From Acanthochlamys bracteata (taxonomy: Eukaryota; Streptophyta; Magnoliopsida; Pandanales; Velloziaceae): DNA of 64,000 nucleotides. The DNA lies in contig CM034130.1 of the NCBI GenBank assembly GCA_019914995.1, forward strand, positions 2,232,001 to 2,296,000, given 5' to 3'. This document shows positions 37,374 through 50,269 of this stretch, in pieces. Each line of letters begins with the position of its first letter. The first letter of the stretch is position 1. The translations under genes were made by a program, and so were the position numbers. The notes under the pieces are model-generated. The model was given only the letters and a program-made list of their open reading frames with translations. It searched no databases and was not told where the DNA came from.

Positions 37374-38500
37374 CTCCTCCGTGTCCGAGACATCAATCCA
37401 GCAGAGAATAACACTTTCCAACTTTAATTTCAAACGTCAGCAGCTTCCTTGGTCCTGCTATCTGGTTACACAAAAATTCAATACTCGAAAGTCAATTTAT
37501 ACATGATAGAACCATCCGAGAGCCCAAAAAAACCCAAACATACAAAAAAAATTTATAATCCATAAAATAATGACAAAGAGCAACATGAAAAGAAGCAACG
37601 AAGATGAGTTCGAGGAAAAATCAAAATCTAATCATTCAAGCAAGAATCTTTACCTCAAAAGGTGAATTTGCCACAGATCAGTGACTGAAATCAGATCGAT
37701 TCAACATAACTCAAATCTCCATTTTGAAAATTTTCCGTGAAATTTCTGTGCGAATAACTAGAAGAAAAATAAGCACAGAATCGTATACCATACCGGCAAT
37801 CAAGAGAGCCGCGTCCTGTTGTAGAGAGGACGAAAATAAAAGAGTTCGCTTTCCCAAATCCTATTCAAAAAACACCGACTTTATTTATAGAAACGGACAA
37901 AATCAGCCACCATAGAAATACAAGAAAAAAAAAGGATCAAACTTTGAAAACCCCAACAAAAGATGCATCTGTTTCAACAAAACCCACCATCCAGGAGCAC
38001 CAATCGATCAATCGACCGAATCGAAAACAACTCCCTTACATTACCCAACGACAAGAAGTCGCATAAAAAATTCCACCTTTCAATCAAATTGAAACAAAAG
38101 AATCCCCACTTCGTCGTACACAAGCGCAAAGATGAGATTTTCCCGTTTGCCCACGCACCAGATCGAAGAAAAGAAGTAGAATTTTTAGGAGAAAAGAACT
38201 GAAATATAGGTTTTTCTTGGATAAATTAAAGATTAAAGCATCCGGGATGCCGGTGCGGGGATTTTGTAGAGAGAAAGAGAGAGAAGAGTCAATAAAACAG
38301 CAGAAGCAGATGCAGAAGGGAAACTGAGGCAAGGCTTGGTGGGACCACCACCGCGCACACACAGCCGCTCTCGCACGCGCGGGAGAGAAGAAGAAGTTAG
38401 CCGAAACAAAATGGAAACTGTTAGAGAGAAAGTAAAAAAGTTACTTTCTTTTCTATTGAAGAGGGAGAGAGAAATAGAAGAGAAAGAGAGTTTGGTATTT
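37374..38500 (-). promoter_or_regulatory. Leader and upstream region of the PP2C gene
   Basis: This probably includes untranslated exons and a leader intron. A C/A- and GA-rich area near 38270-38480, with CGCGCACACACA and several GAGAGA runs, looks like a start-site region for the minus strand. Exact start sites cannot be fixed by eye. Confidence 0.4.
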
Positions 38501-40427
38501 TTTTGAAAAATAATAGTATTTATGGAGATTACTGTAGTTAAAGTTTAGAGTGTGTTATTATGAAATAAATTTAAGTTTGAAAAATAAATTTTAAAAATTA
38601 AAATATTTAATTAAAATAAATTTTTATATTAATTTAGTATTATTAATAAATTTTAAAATTAAAAATTTTAAAGAAAAGTTAATTAAAAATTTTATTTAAA
38701 TTTTTTATTTATTTTATATTAAAAATTATTTTTAAAAAATTAAATTTGGTGAAGATAAATACGTTCTTAACAAAAAATATTACTGGGTAAATCAATCGGC
38801 AGAAATTGATAACTTCCGTATCATGTGTGTTGTTGAAATTTAAAACCGTACTTCTTTTAAAGTACATGTTTTAAATATTCATAATTAATTTTTATAAAAA
38901 TAAAAATTAAAAAATAAAATTTTTTGAAACATAAAATAAATTAAGTTCTATATTTTAATAGTATTTAAAAATATGTTCAAAATTTAAATATAATTATATT
39001 AAAAATACACAAATAAAAAATTAGAATTAAAATTTTATATATAAAAATTTTATATAATTAAAATAAAAACTATCTGAAATTTAAATTTTGATAAAAAATT
39101 AAAAAATTACAAATATTTAAAACATGTTTTAAACTTAAAATTTATTTGTATGTAATCATAATCATATCATGAGCTGGGATTTCTTACTATCCTATATTAG
39201 CTTATTATATACGCGGATGAAGCATGTGAATTTTGCAATTCATGCTCAAATTTGTTTTACTTTTCGGGTTGATAAATCTATGAGTAAATTAAAATTTATG
39301 TTTAGTGAATAGTTTTTAACCCGTTAAAACGTTGGACTTATTTGGGTATATATTATATTGTATTATTTTATGTCTTTCTAAATTTTTGCTTTTTACTAAA
39401 CTATAAATGAATTATTTAGTAACTGTATCTAATCTTTAAATAAAAATAATTTAATTTTGAAGTTTTTAGAAGAGAAACTTTTTTTTAATCTTTTTATAAA
39501 CTTCTCTAAAATAGTTGGAAGACAATTGACCTTTTTCTGGTTTGATTGATTTGATACATGTAGTACAACATTAAGTAGTCATCTTATTTAAATGCACCGT
39601 TACTCAAATGGATAAAACCAAATAAAAATTTCACGTTTTTTCACAATGAACAATTTTTTGAAAGCAAATTATACCATTCGTTAGATGAAGTTTAATAAGT
39701 GTTTTATATTTTAAAATATAAATAAATTATATATTATATAATTTTGCATATAAAAATAAAGCAAATAACTTTTTTTTTATTTAAGTCGTGGATAGCTCTA
39801 CCAACAGTATGGAGCATAGGTTGAGCCGCAAATTATCAACAAACTTCTAAACTTGGAGAATAAATAATTCATATCAACCTAAATTATGGAAGACATAAAC
39901 CTAACTTAGAAATTCTTCATCACTTTTTTATGCGATCTTGAAATATTTACGAATCATAAAGTCATAAACTTCAATGCAAAAATGTGTGTTACTATAAAAA
40001 GTACTATTGTGATGGTTCTAACCAAAATATCATATTCGAGTTTATCATAATGCATAAATATGGATTTATACTATTGATCATTTATTTATATTATTTTTTA
40101 ATAAAAAAATATAATTTACTTTTAAAAAATTTTATTTTATAAGTATTTATAAATATCTCTTTAAAATAGATATCAAACTTTGCTCTCAATAGAAGGATGA
40201 TAGGGAGGATACCTCTAATAAGGGACAGTTTTGAATAGGGTCTTTTTGATAATGTTAGGTCCCCTTACCCATTTTTTACTACCATCCATATCTTGGACAG
40301 CTTTGTTTGTTCAATTTGCTCCATTCATTCATTCATCCAGTCATTCCAAAAACTCATTCAAAGCTACTGAATAATTGCATGGTTCCACATTAAAATAAAA
40401 ACACACACATATTTATATATGTTTATA
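38500..40427. other. AT-rich intergenic DNA
   Basis: This contains AT-rich blocks (about 38560-38750), a family-B element (38874-39127) and low-information DNA. No gene was recognised. Confidence 0.5.
38874..39127. mobile_element. MITE-like element, family B copy 2
   Basis: The ends are a perfect 16-bp inverted repeat: ACATGTTTTAAATATT at the left and its complement at the right. The flanks TTTAAAGT and TTTAAACT match at 7 of 8 bases, a possible target duplication. About 254 bp, no coding capacity, interior related to copies 1 and 3. Confidence 0.72.
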
Positions 40428-42220
40428 TGCATGCTTTGGGGTGGTCTTCAATATTAGTAAGCCATAATTTGATTTGCTTGATTTTATTTCATACAATGGA
40501 TGGACTTGCATGATATATAATGTAATAATTAGTCCTTCAGCTTTTATGAGTTTGCTGTACTTGGTAAAATAAAAGAACATTTGGAAGTACTTTTGAAAAA
40601 TAATTAAACTAAATAAAATTATTTTTATTTTATTTCGATAAACGAGTTTTACTATTTTAATTTAAAAAATTAATAATAATTAATAAAATAATACAATTTT
40701 ACTATATAAATATTTTTATACTTTTCAATTTCTCAAATTTTATAAAAAATATTAAAAAATTATTGGAAGCGTGATTAAAAAAATTCAGACCGCAATCCCA
40801 AATAGTCCCACACAATCAAAGATAAGAGATATATTATTTTTCTTAGAGGCACTCATGTACTCTTAAAATCCAACTGTTCGTTCAATTGTTTGCTTAAGTA
40901 TTGTTTTTTTTATAATAGTAAAGATAGCAATTTTTTCTATTCGGGCTCTCCCGCACTTCATATAAGAGCTCTTCCGCACTCCTTATAGATTCGATCATTC
41001 AAATATTATTAATTTTTTATTTAAAAAAATGATGCATTTATACAGTTGTAATCATTCGATTGACTCACAACAATCTGATCAAATGAGAGGAATGCACAAA
41101 ATTATCCATAATTTAATATTTATATGTTTTTTATATAAATTTATTCACAAAATAGTTTATATTTGTACGAAATTATTAGAGATTAATAATTGAGTATATA
41201 AATCGAAGATCTAATTTTCTTCGATCAATTTTCATGCGAAGGTGTAAAAATAGACTAGTAGTTTTTCTTTACTACTTAATTATAAATAATTTTTTAGTAC
41301 TGAATTAGTATCATAAAACTTCAGCTGACAAGAATATAAAAGAACATTAATTACACAAGTGATTATATACGAGATTTCATAATAGAACTCGAATAAGAAT
41401 TTTGGAACGTGGAATTCTATTCAACATTATTATTGAAATTTTGATTCATTAAGAAGATAAAAATCATGGAAAATTAGTAGTAGATATCTCTGTCAACATT
41501 CAAAGGAATCTTCAAAGTTTTATTATGAATAAACTAGTAATTTTACGAGTATCTAATTCGAGTCATGTCCAAGTTTACGCTTTACCAATTCCAAAAAAGA
41601 AAAAAAAAAACATTAGTCACTATCTTATATATCTAAATATGTGTATAAAAGAAACTTGTGCCTTGTTTTCTCTATCAATAATTGGTCAAATAATTTACAT
41701 ATTTTATACTTTGATGCTGTCATTAGTCGCATACCACAGAAGTTATATCCAAGTTTTTTTTTGTTGTTTTAATATTCAAAATAATCACTCCTAATTTTTC
41801 AAAGCATTCTGAAGACATTTGAAAGTGCTTTTAAAAAAAAGCTTTCCTAAAAATAAGAAAATTTTTTTATAAAAAATGAGCTTTGATTAAATCACAACCA
41901 TCTTTTCAAATGAGAGGACTGTACGGAATTATCCGTAATTTAATATATAAATCAAAGAACTCATTTTCTTCAATCAATTTTCATGCAAAGGTGTAATGAG
42001 ATTTGGCGACAGAATTCAAATAAGAATTTTGGAATGTAGAATTTTATTCAACATTATTGTTGAAACTTTGATTCATTAAGAAGATAAAACTCGTGAAAAA
42101 TTAGTAGTAGATATCTTCGTCAACATTAGAAGGAATTTAAAAGTTCTATTATGAATAAACTAGTAATTGTACGAGTATCTAACTCGAGTCATGTCGACGT
42201 TTACGTTTTATAAATTTCAA

Positions 42221-42257
<37 letters not shown>

Positions 42258-43915
42258 ACTATCTTATGCATCTAAATATGTGCATGAAAGAAACTTGTGC
42301 GTTGTTTTCTTTAACAATAATTGGTCAAATAAGTTACATAATTTATACTTTAATGTTGTCGTTAGTCGCATACCACAGAAGTTATGTCCAAGTTTTTTTT
42401 GTTTTAACATTCAAAATAACCACTCCTAATCTTTCAAAGCACTCCGGGAGAATTTGATAGTACTTCTTTTACAAAAAAAAATATTTTTTTTTTTTAAAAT
42501 GAGCTTTAGTTAAACGCACAATATGCATGATTTGGGGTGGTCTTCAATATTAGTAAGCCATAATTTGATTTGATTGATTTTATTTCATACAAAGGATGGA
42601 CTTGCATGATAGATATGATCCCTTTAGCTATATGTAATAATTAGTCTTTCAGTTTTTATGAGTTAGTTGTACTTGGATAACATAAAAGAACATTTAAAAA
42701 TACTTTTGAAAAATATTTTTATTCTATTTCGCTAAACGAGCTATACTGTTTTGATTTCAAAAAAATTAATAAAAATAAATAATAATAAAATTTTACAACG
42801 TAAAATTTTTTTATATTTTAAAAATTATTAAAAAAATTTTAAAAATTATAAAAATTTTACTAGAAATCATGAATTAAAAAATAAAAATTATTTTTTCAGA
42901 CAGCAATTCAGAAAGTTCCACACAACAAAAAATAAGGGATATATTGTCTTTCTTAAAGGGTCGGAAATAAACAATCTTTTTCTTATAGACACTCACGTAC
43001 TTTTAAAATCTAACTGTTTGTTCAATCGTTTGCTTAAGTATTGTTTCTTTTAGCAGTAAAGAAGCAATTTTTTCTATTCGGGCTCTTCCGCACTTCATAT
43101 AGGAGCTCTTCCACTCTTTATAGATTCGATGATACAAATTGAAAAAATGATGTATTTATACAGTTGTAATCATTCGATTGACTCACAGTAATCTGATCAA
43201 ATGAAAAAAGTGCATAAAATTATTTATAATTTAATATTTATATGTATTTTATATAAATTTTATTCAAAAAATAGTTTATATTTGTACGGAATCACTAGAG
43301 ATTAATAATTGAGTATATAAATCATCATTTTCTTAAATCAATTTTCATGCAAAGATATAAAAATAGACTAGTAATTTTTTTTGCTACTTGTTTATAAATA
43401 ATTTCTCAGCACTAAATTAGTATCATAAAACTTCAGTTGGAAAAAATATAAAAGAACATTAATTATGCAAGTGATTATAGACGAGATTTTGTGACAGAAT
43501 TCGAATAAGAATTTTGGAACGTAGAATTTTATTCAACATTATTGTTGAAATTTTGATTCATTAAGAAGATAAAACTCGTGGAAAATTAGTAGTAGATATC
43601 TTTGTCAACATTCAAAGGAATATTCAAAGTTTTATTATGAAAAAACTAATAATTTTATGAGTATCTGACTCGAGTCATGTCCAAGTTTACTATTTATAAA
43701 CTCAAAATAAAAGAAAAAGTAATACCTGTCACTATCTTACGTATCTAAATATGTGCATGAAAAAATTCGTGCCTTGTTTTCTCTAACAATAATTGGTCAA
43801 ATAACTTCAATATTTTATACTTTTATGTTGTCCTTAGTCACATTAGCACAGTCCAAGTTTTTTTTTGGTTTTAATATTCAAAATATCACTCCTAATTTTC
43901 CAAAGCACTCCATTG
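40428..43915. repeat. Degenerate tandem duplication, two long copies and one short
   Basis: Copy A (about 40428-41830) and copy C (about 42522-43915) run in parallel from GGGGTGGTCTTCAATATTAG to a shared end near TCACTCCTAAT. Between them copy B (about 41877-42465) repeats the second part only, with an internal deletion. Shared markers include TTCGGGCTCT..CGCACTTCATATA, CAGTTGTAATCATTCGATTG, TTGATTCATTAAGAAGATAA and AATTGGTCAAATAA. The copies differ by scattered substitutions and small indels, so the duplication is not recent. No gene or transposase was recognised. Confidence 0.85.
42222..42254. repeat. (AT)n microsatellite
   Basis: About 15 TA/AT dinucleotides inside copy B of the duplicated block, at the point where copy A has an A-run instead. 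Confidence 0.95.
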
Positions 43916-46090
43916 TAATCTAGTAAAACGGAAGTACATTTTAACTCAAATTTATTTTTATTATATATTTTATATTAAATTTTTTATAATATTTTATTAA
44001 ATATTAAAAAATAAAAAGTTTTATATCGTAAAATTTTTTATTATTTATTTTAAAAAATTTCGTAATATTTTTCATTTTAGAATTTTTCAAAGCACTCGAA
44101 AATATTTAAAAGTATACTTTAATTGAAACTTTTTATAAAATAAAAAATATTTTAAAGATATTTTAAAAATGAAATTTATTTTTAATATTTTAAAAATAAA
44201 AATAAAATTTAATATATACAGTTTTTGTATTTTGAAAATTTAAAATAACTTTATAAAAAATTTTAAATTACTAAAAATTTAAAATTTGAGAAAAAACTTC
44301 CAACGATATCAGTCCAGCCCAACAACACCAACTTCGGCCCAATTTAGATAGTTGATTAATTGTGCTGTCAATTCCAAAAAAGTCAAACCATTAAACTGTG
44401 CTCGACTTCGTCAGTCTTTCCATTTCTGACTTTTTCATTCTTCACTTCTTAATAAATGTCTTAAAAAAAAAAAAAAGTAAAAATAGAAGTCTTTCATTTC
44501 TTACTCAAAGTTTTATTTTTCCACTTGGCACTTGGCAGACATTATAAATAAACAATAAAAAGCTGAATAACTAACTACGAGCGCGTTTAAAAATACTTAT
44601 AAAAATAATTTTTTTTATAATAAAAATATTTTTATTTTTTAAAAAAATAAATTTTTTTTTTGAAAACAAAATTAAAATATGTAATAAAAAAATTTTATTA
44701 TGTAAAATTTTTTTAACATTTTAAATTTAAATAAAATTTTTATATTCTTATAAAATATAAATTAAAAAATATAATTAAAAAAATAAAATATACATACTGA
44801 TAAAATAATGCCAAATGGGGCTCTTCACAATTTTATTTTAAAGTAATGAAGATTGATTAAGTTAACCAAAAGCAAACATGAAGAATTTAATTAGTAAAAA
44901 GAAGTCAACATCTTGTGATAAAAACCTGAATAAGTGAATAGGTTATTAATGAGTTTAATGAATGGTAGGTTATTATATAATTTTATCAAAAAGTAAAAGT
45001 TGCATTCTCATTTATAACATCCCATATTCTTAACTTTCCTAAGTATAAACATACATCTGTTCATGTACATATATTATAAATACATTTTCTACTTGCAACA
45101 TTTTTTTCAGAAATCTTTCTGTAGAATTTGGCTCTTGATTTGTTTGAGACAAAAAAGAAGGAAAATAAATAGCTGAGCTGCAGAAACATTTTTCCATCTA
45201 AAAAGACATTTGGCAACTCATTCTAAATAATTATTATTTCAAATAAATATTTCATATTTTCTAAAATTTTTTATAATATTATATAATAATTTAAATAAAA
45301 ATATAAAAAACATACATATTGTACTTGTACAATTTTTATATAATTTTTAGATAAAAAATTAAGTTCATATTTTATTTTAAATTTTTTATAAGCACTGTAA
45401 AATATTTTCTAATTTCTATTGCTATACAAAATATGTAAAGCTATAATATAACGCATAATATATATAGATCTGAATAAAACATTTTTATATTGTCATATTT
45501 AAGGTATCTTGTTTATCAAATAAAAAATATATCAATACGATACTATTATAAAATATGGGTCCTAATCATTAAGTTATTAATTACTTCATGAGTTATATCA
45601 GCATTTTTAAGAAATGGTTCTATGTTAGTTTCTTTAGAAAAAGATTGTTTTTTTTGTTTCTCTGACTTATCTGAATTTAATTTAATTAGACATATTAAAA
45701 TACTAATTAATAAAAATAAGTAATGTACGAACCCGGACCAGGTAGAAGATTGAACCAAACAACCTCATCCAATGCAAGTAGAGTTGCGATCCAATTAATA
45801 GGTCAACACGTCTACCAAAATTAAAGTACAAACAATTGGAGCCGTTGTGTCTACAAAAAACTCAGATATTTTATCGGATCTTACCCGTTGGTCGCTTTAA
45901 ACTCGGGCGTCAGCATCTTTTCTCTCGCTCTCTGGTACTTCCACGTACACGAAACGTAATTTAGCAAAAGTTAAGGGCAAATTTGGAATTAAAGGCAGCG
46001 GAACCCTAACGGGATGAGAAAACTTGTGTTGTTTCTACGGTTATAAGGGGGTGGGCGGTTGGTTGCAGAAAACCTTCTTGGGACAAAGAA
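43916..46090. other. AT-rich intergenic DNA and upstream region of the Alba gene
   Basis: AT-rich blocks occur at about 43930-44290, 44580-44800 and 45230-45410. From about 45880 the composition becomes balanced, with GGAACCCTAACGGG near 46000. That is close to the telo-box (AAACCCTAA) found upstream of many plant translation and RNA-binding genes. A minus-strand open frame at 45546-45758 has no known domain. Confidence 0.5.
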
Positions 46091-46663
46091 GAAGAAGAAC
46101 CCAGCCGTACACACCTGGCCGAACAACAAAAGACCCAATCAATAGTAAGCACCATTGACTTCGATGATCTTCTTGCTTTTTACGGATTGATTGATTGATT
46201 GGTGGGTTCTAGAAGAGAACTGCCGTTTCTTTTGGGAAATTTTTTGGATGGATAATGATTTGGTATTGGGGTTTCTTGAGGTTTTGTTGTGGATGACCGA
46301 TTTGGTATCTTTTGGTGTGTGTAATAGAAGTATGTTCTTTAGTTAACGATGTGCATTAATTGATAGACACTTAATTTCACGTGTGAAATTTGTTTGGTTT
46401 TGTGAATGTTTGATTTTTTCCCCTCTCCTTATCTTCTAGTACCCATGGCTTGTATTCATTGCGTTGATATTTCACATTTATAATAGATCAGTTTCTCCGT
46501 CGGTTTTTGTTGATTGTTTATAGTTTCGACTTCTATGTTTACTGGCGCTCTTATAGCTCATGTGTAAGATATGGTCTGTTTGTTTTCATGTAGTTATGTC
46601 TTTTTTTGTTAACTTTTTGACGACTTGGTTCTTAAACATTCCTGTATTTCTCTGGAATTAAAG

Positions 46664-49600
46664 ATGGATCGGTACCAAAAAGTGGAGAAGCCGAGGGAGG
46701 AGACCCCCATAAACGAGAATGAGATCCGCATTACAACTCAAGGGAGGATGCGCAACTACATCACCTATGCGACCAGCTTACTTCAGGTAACCTTTTTTTC
46801 ATCTATTTTTTAGTACCCGTTTCCTTTATCTTTGTGTTAATAGGAAAAAGTTCTTTGGTCTTGTTTATAATAGAGAAGAATAAATAGTTTTATGACAGTA
46901 GGTATGTGTTTGGTTTTCTTATTGAGCCCATTAAGGATAAAGTATTAGAAGTATGGTGTGTTGGTTTACTCATACAGGTGGGCATGGATTGTGAATCTGG
47001 ATTTTGTCAAATGGGATCACTAGTGGTGTAATTTTGTTGTCGTTAAATATTTAGTATATTGTATATTGTGTTCCTACTTTGTAGTATTTTATGTCTGGGT
47101 GTTGTAGATCAAAGTGTTTCTAAACATTGGGTTTGTGTCCCTTATGTATGTAACTGTTCAGTTAAAAAAGATATTCTTGCCGTCCTGATTAGAAGTACTT
47201 TTTAAGTTTTTTTTCTCTGTTCTGATTGCTTGATTGCTCAGATTTTTACATGATTGTCACTTTAGGTGAGTGTCTCTCCAAGGAAAATATTGTGCTCTTT
47301 TTTAGTAATAAGTGCAGCACTAAAAAGAGTATGGGTTTTTGTGCATTTGTAATCTTTATTCTCCTTAGAAGTATGATGCTTCTCATGTTACCATGCGGCT
47401 GTACTGTTGGCTTACTTCTTTTTACATACTAACATTCATATTTGAAAATGCAATGTTCATATAATGTTTGACTCTGGCATTGCTTGTTTTTCTGGACTGC
47501 TTCTAGGATCAAAGACTTTCAGGTAGTAGTTAGTGACAGATATCATGTATGGATTAAAGAATTTGCAGCTACCAATGGGTTTGGCATGATTAAAACTAGG
47601 GACTGCCATTTTAATAGAATACCTCTTGTTTGAAGAATGGCAGTTGAATGGTGGTTTTCTGATGATTATTAGTGTAGATTGGTAATAGTTTCTTGTTTTT
47701 TTTCCATTTAAAACTTTTTCAAGTAGCTACTTTAAGTTGAACTATCGCTTTTAGTCATTTATTATTCAGCTAGGAAATCTTCAAGCAGCTATTTAGTTAT
47801 GCTAATTTTAAATAGTAATTCATCAAGTAGTTATGTGGTTCCGTTGATATGCTATCTGCTTAGATAAAATGATGTATCTGTTAAGTAAAATGGTTGATGT
47901 TGGCCATTTGACATGACAATCTAAGTTAAAACTAACAATCCGTAGATCTGATGCAAAAAACTATCAGGGTACATGTTACTGGTCCCTCTGAATTTTTTGA
48001 ATTTTTGTAGATTACGTGTTGCTTTTTTGGTAAATGTAAATATGGAACTATTAGCCTTTATTTGTGAGGACATGTTTCTTGTTTTGAAAATGGCTGTCCA
48101 TGGTCTACATGCTAGAAAATATATACATTTGTCCTTTATGTATGAGATACGTGTGGAGTTGACTTGGTTTGCTAGTTGGTTAATAGTGCCTATGTATTTA
48201 GATTCTTTCAATAGCTTGTCATCATGACCATCTTTTTTTGTTCGATAGGAAAAAGGTTCCAATGAGATTGTGTTTAAGGCAATGGGAAGAGCGATTAACA
48301 AGACAGTAATGATAGTGGAGTTGATTAAGGTATTGCAACTTTCTTTTCTTTTCTTTTTCTTTTAAATTTCTGGATTATGTTGGAAGCTAATTTCATTTTA
48401 TATTGTGTTTCGAGGAACTCATAATTGGTTAGATATGAATGATGTATTCTTTTATTCTCTACTTTCTCAATAGAGGAGGATCGCTGGACTGCACCAGAAT
48501 ACTTCCATTGGTTCAACTGACATAACAGATACTTGGGAACCATTAGAAGAAGGACTTCTTCCGTAAGATGACTTCACACTGCTAATTCTGCTTAAGTGAG
48601 GAATGGCTATCTTGCTCCTCAGTCTTGCTTTAGATGTTCATCTGAACTTGTTCAGATTCTTATTATTTTTATTAGGCTTGAAACGACAAGGCATGTATCG
48701 ATGCTCACGATCACTTTATCCAAAAAGGAGCTGGATACATCTTCTGTTGGGTATGTAATTGCCTCTGCTAGTTTTTATATTTTCTTCTGCTCTTTTATGG
48801 TGCATATTATGACCATTAATTTTTTAGCCTGGAGACGTATTTTATTTACATGGTTCCTCCTAAGGGCAAAAGCGTTTAACATTTAAGGTTTGAACTTTGC
48901 TTGTTAATCTTACTTGGCTCCCCAGTTTTGTTAGTCATATGCATTGCAAGATCTCTGGAATGCTTTGCCTCATCTGTATATGTGGAATGCCTTTGGGTGG
49001 GGAACCATTTAAGTTGAGCAGCAAAATACCCCAGTGATAAGCATGGTGAATTCAATGTAGAATGACAAAGGATTGAGTTTGATTCGGATGGAGTGTTGCA
49101 TGCTTTGGGGATAGTTGATTGGGGAACTGGAGAGCTGTAGAGGCAATCTGGAAAGCAATCTGAGTTGTGGGTGTTTGAGAAGTGGAGTGAAAGAGGCTTC
49201 AGTTGATATTGAGTCCTTAAAAGGGCCTTTCTAGTAGTTGATATTGAGACCTGCTTGTAACTAGTAGCGAAGAGCCTTCAGCTGTGGAGGAGATGCATTG
49301 TAATTGGTAAAGAAGAGTTTTTTTTTTTTTTTGGGGAAAAATTTAGCCTTAGTCTAAGGTTTCTGTTCGTCCTCTTTATGCTCATAATAATTAGTAAACT
49401 TATTACTTGCATACTTTCTTTAGATGCAGCAGTTATGAGTCTTTCCCTGCCCTTATTTTACTTTATTTTTTCTAATATGCTAGAGTTACAAAACCTATGT
49501 GCTTTGCGATCACTGCAGATATCAACCTCCTCTCCCGAAAGATCAGGTGAAGCCATGGACTGAATTCGATTATGAAGGAGGTAAACTCTTAAATATAAGT

Positions 49601-50269
49601 TCTCTTGGTGCTGTATTTCCTGTCTGCTATTGGTAATTAACATTTTTTCCACCTATAGAGGCTTCTCCCCGTGGTCGTGGCCGTGGACGTGGTCGTGGAG
49701 GGCGTGGCAGGGGAAGGTTTAGAGGTCCAGGTATCAAATTGATGGCTTTTGGTGTAAATGTATAGTAACTCTGGTCTTTTCTGTAACACAATTGAAGATA
49801 TCTATACTTCTTTCTCTACAGCAAATGGTATTATTATGTCGGATTACGATGATGGAGGCTGGGAGAACGGTGGCCGTGGCTTTTCTCGGGGCGGCAGGGG
49901 CCGTGGGAGAGGCCGTGGCTTCCGTGGCCGTGGACGAGGTGGCTATGGTGGCTGGAACGATTATCCCCAAGAAGCTGGTGGGTACAATGATGAAGCTCCC
50001 ATGCCCACCACCCAGGGCCGTGGTATGTCGGCATTCCACTTACACCTCTCGTTATCTGTTCATGATGATGATCTATGGTCATTAAATGTGAATTTAGTAG
50101 ACCTTCCTCTTTGCAAATGTTATCCTTGCCTCTGTATCAATCTGAAATATTTTTTTTCTCATGAACTGCAATGCCTCATCTATTTGAAGGACGTGGACGT
50201 GGCAGAGGTCCAAGCCGTGGTAGGGGCCGTTCAAATGGACCAAACCATGTAGGTGCTGGTGGTGCATAA
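46664..50269 (+). CDS. Alba-domain RNA/DNA-binding protein with RGG tail
   Basis: Eight exons, 46664-46786, 48249-48329, 48474-48562, 48676-48750, 49519-49580, 49659-49730, 49822-50022 and 50190-50269, join to 260 codons plus stop. Residues about 15-105 form the Alba domain (NEIRITTQGRMRNYITYATS, FKAMGRAINKTVMIVELIKR, VSMLTITLSKKEL). A linker YQPPLPKDQVKPW follows. From about residue 140 the tail is RGG/RG-rich (GRGRGRGRGGRGRGRFRGP, GRGFRGRGRGGYGGW) and ends in GPNHVGAGGA. Plant long-form Alba proteins of this layout bind mRNA, and some bind R-loops, acting in the nucleus and in cytoplasmic granules. The start is fixed by a probable leader intron (46145-46663) whose acceptor AAAG directly precedes the ATG. 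Intron 1 of the coding part is about 1.5 kb. Nothing looks broken. Confidence 0.93.

Noticed and set aside
45546..45758. 70-codon minus-strand frame with a hydrophobic stretch
   Set aside because: AT-rich surroundings and no recognisable family; probably chance or a repeat remnant.
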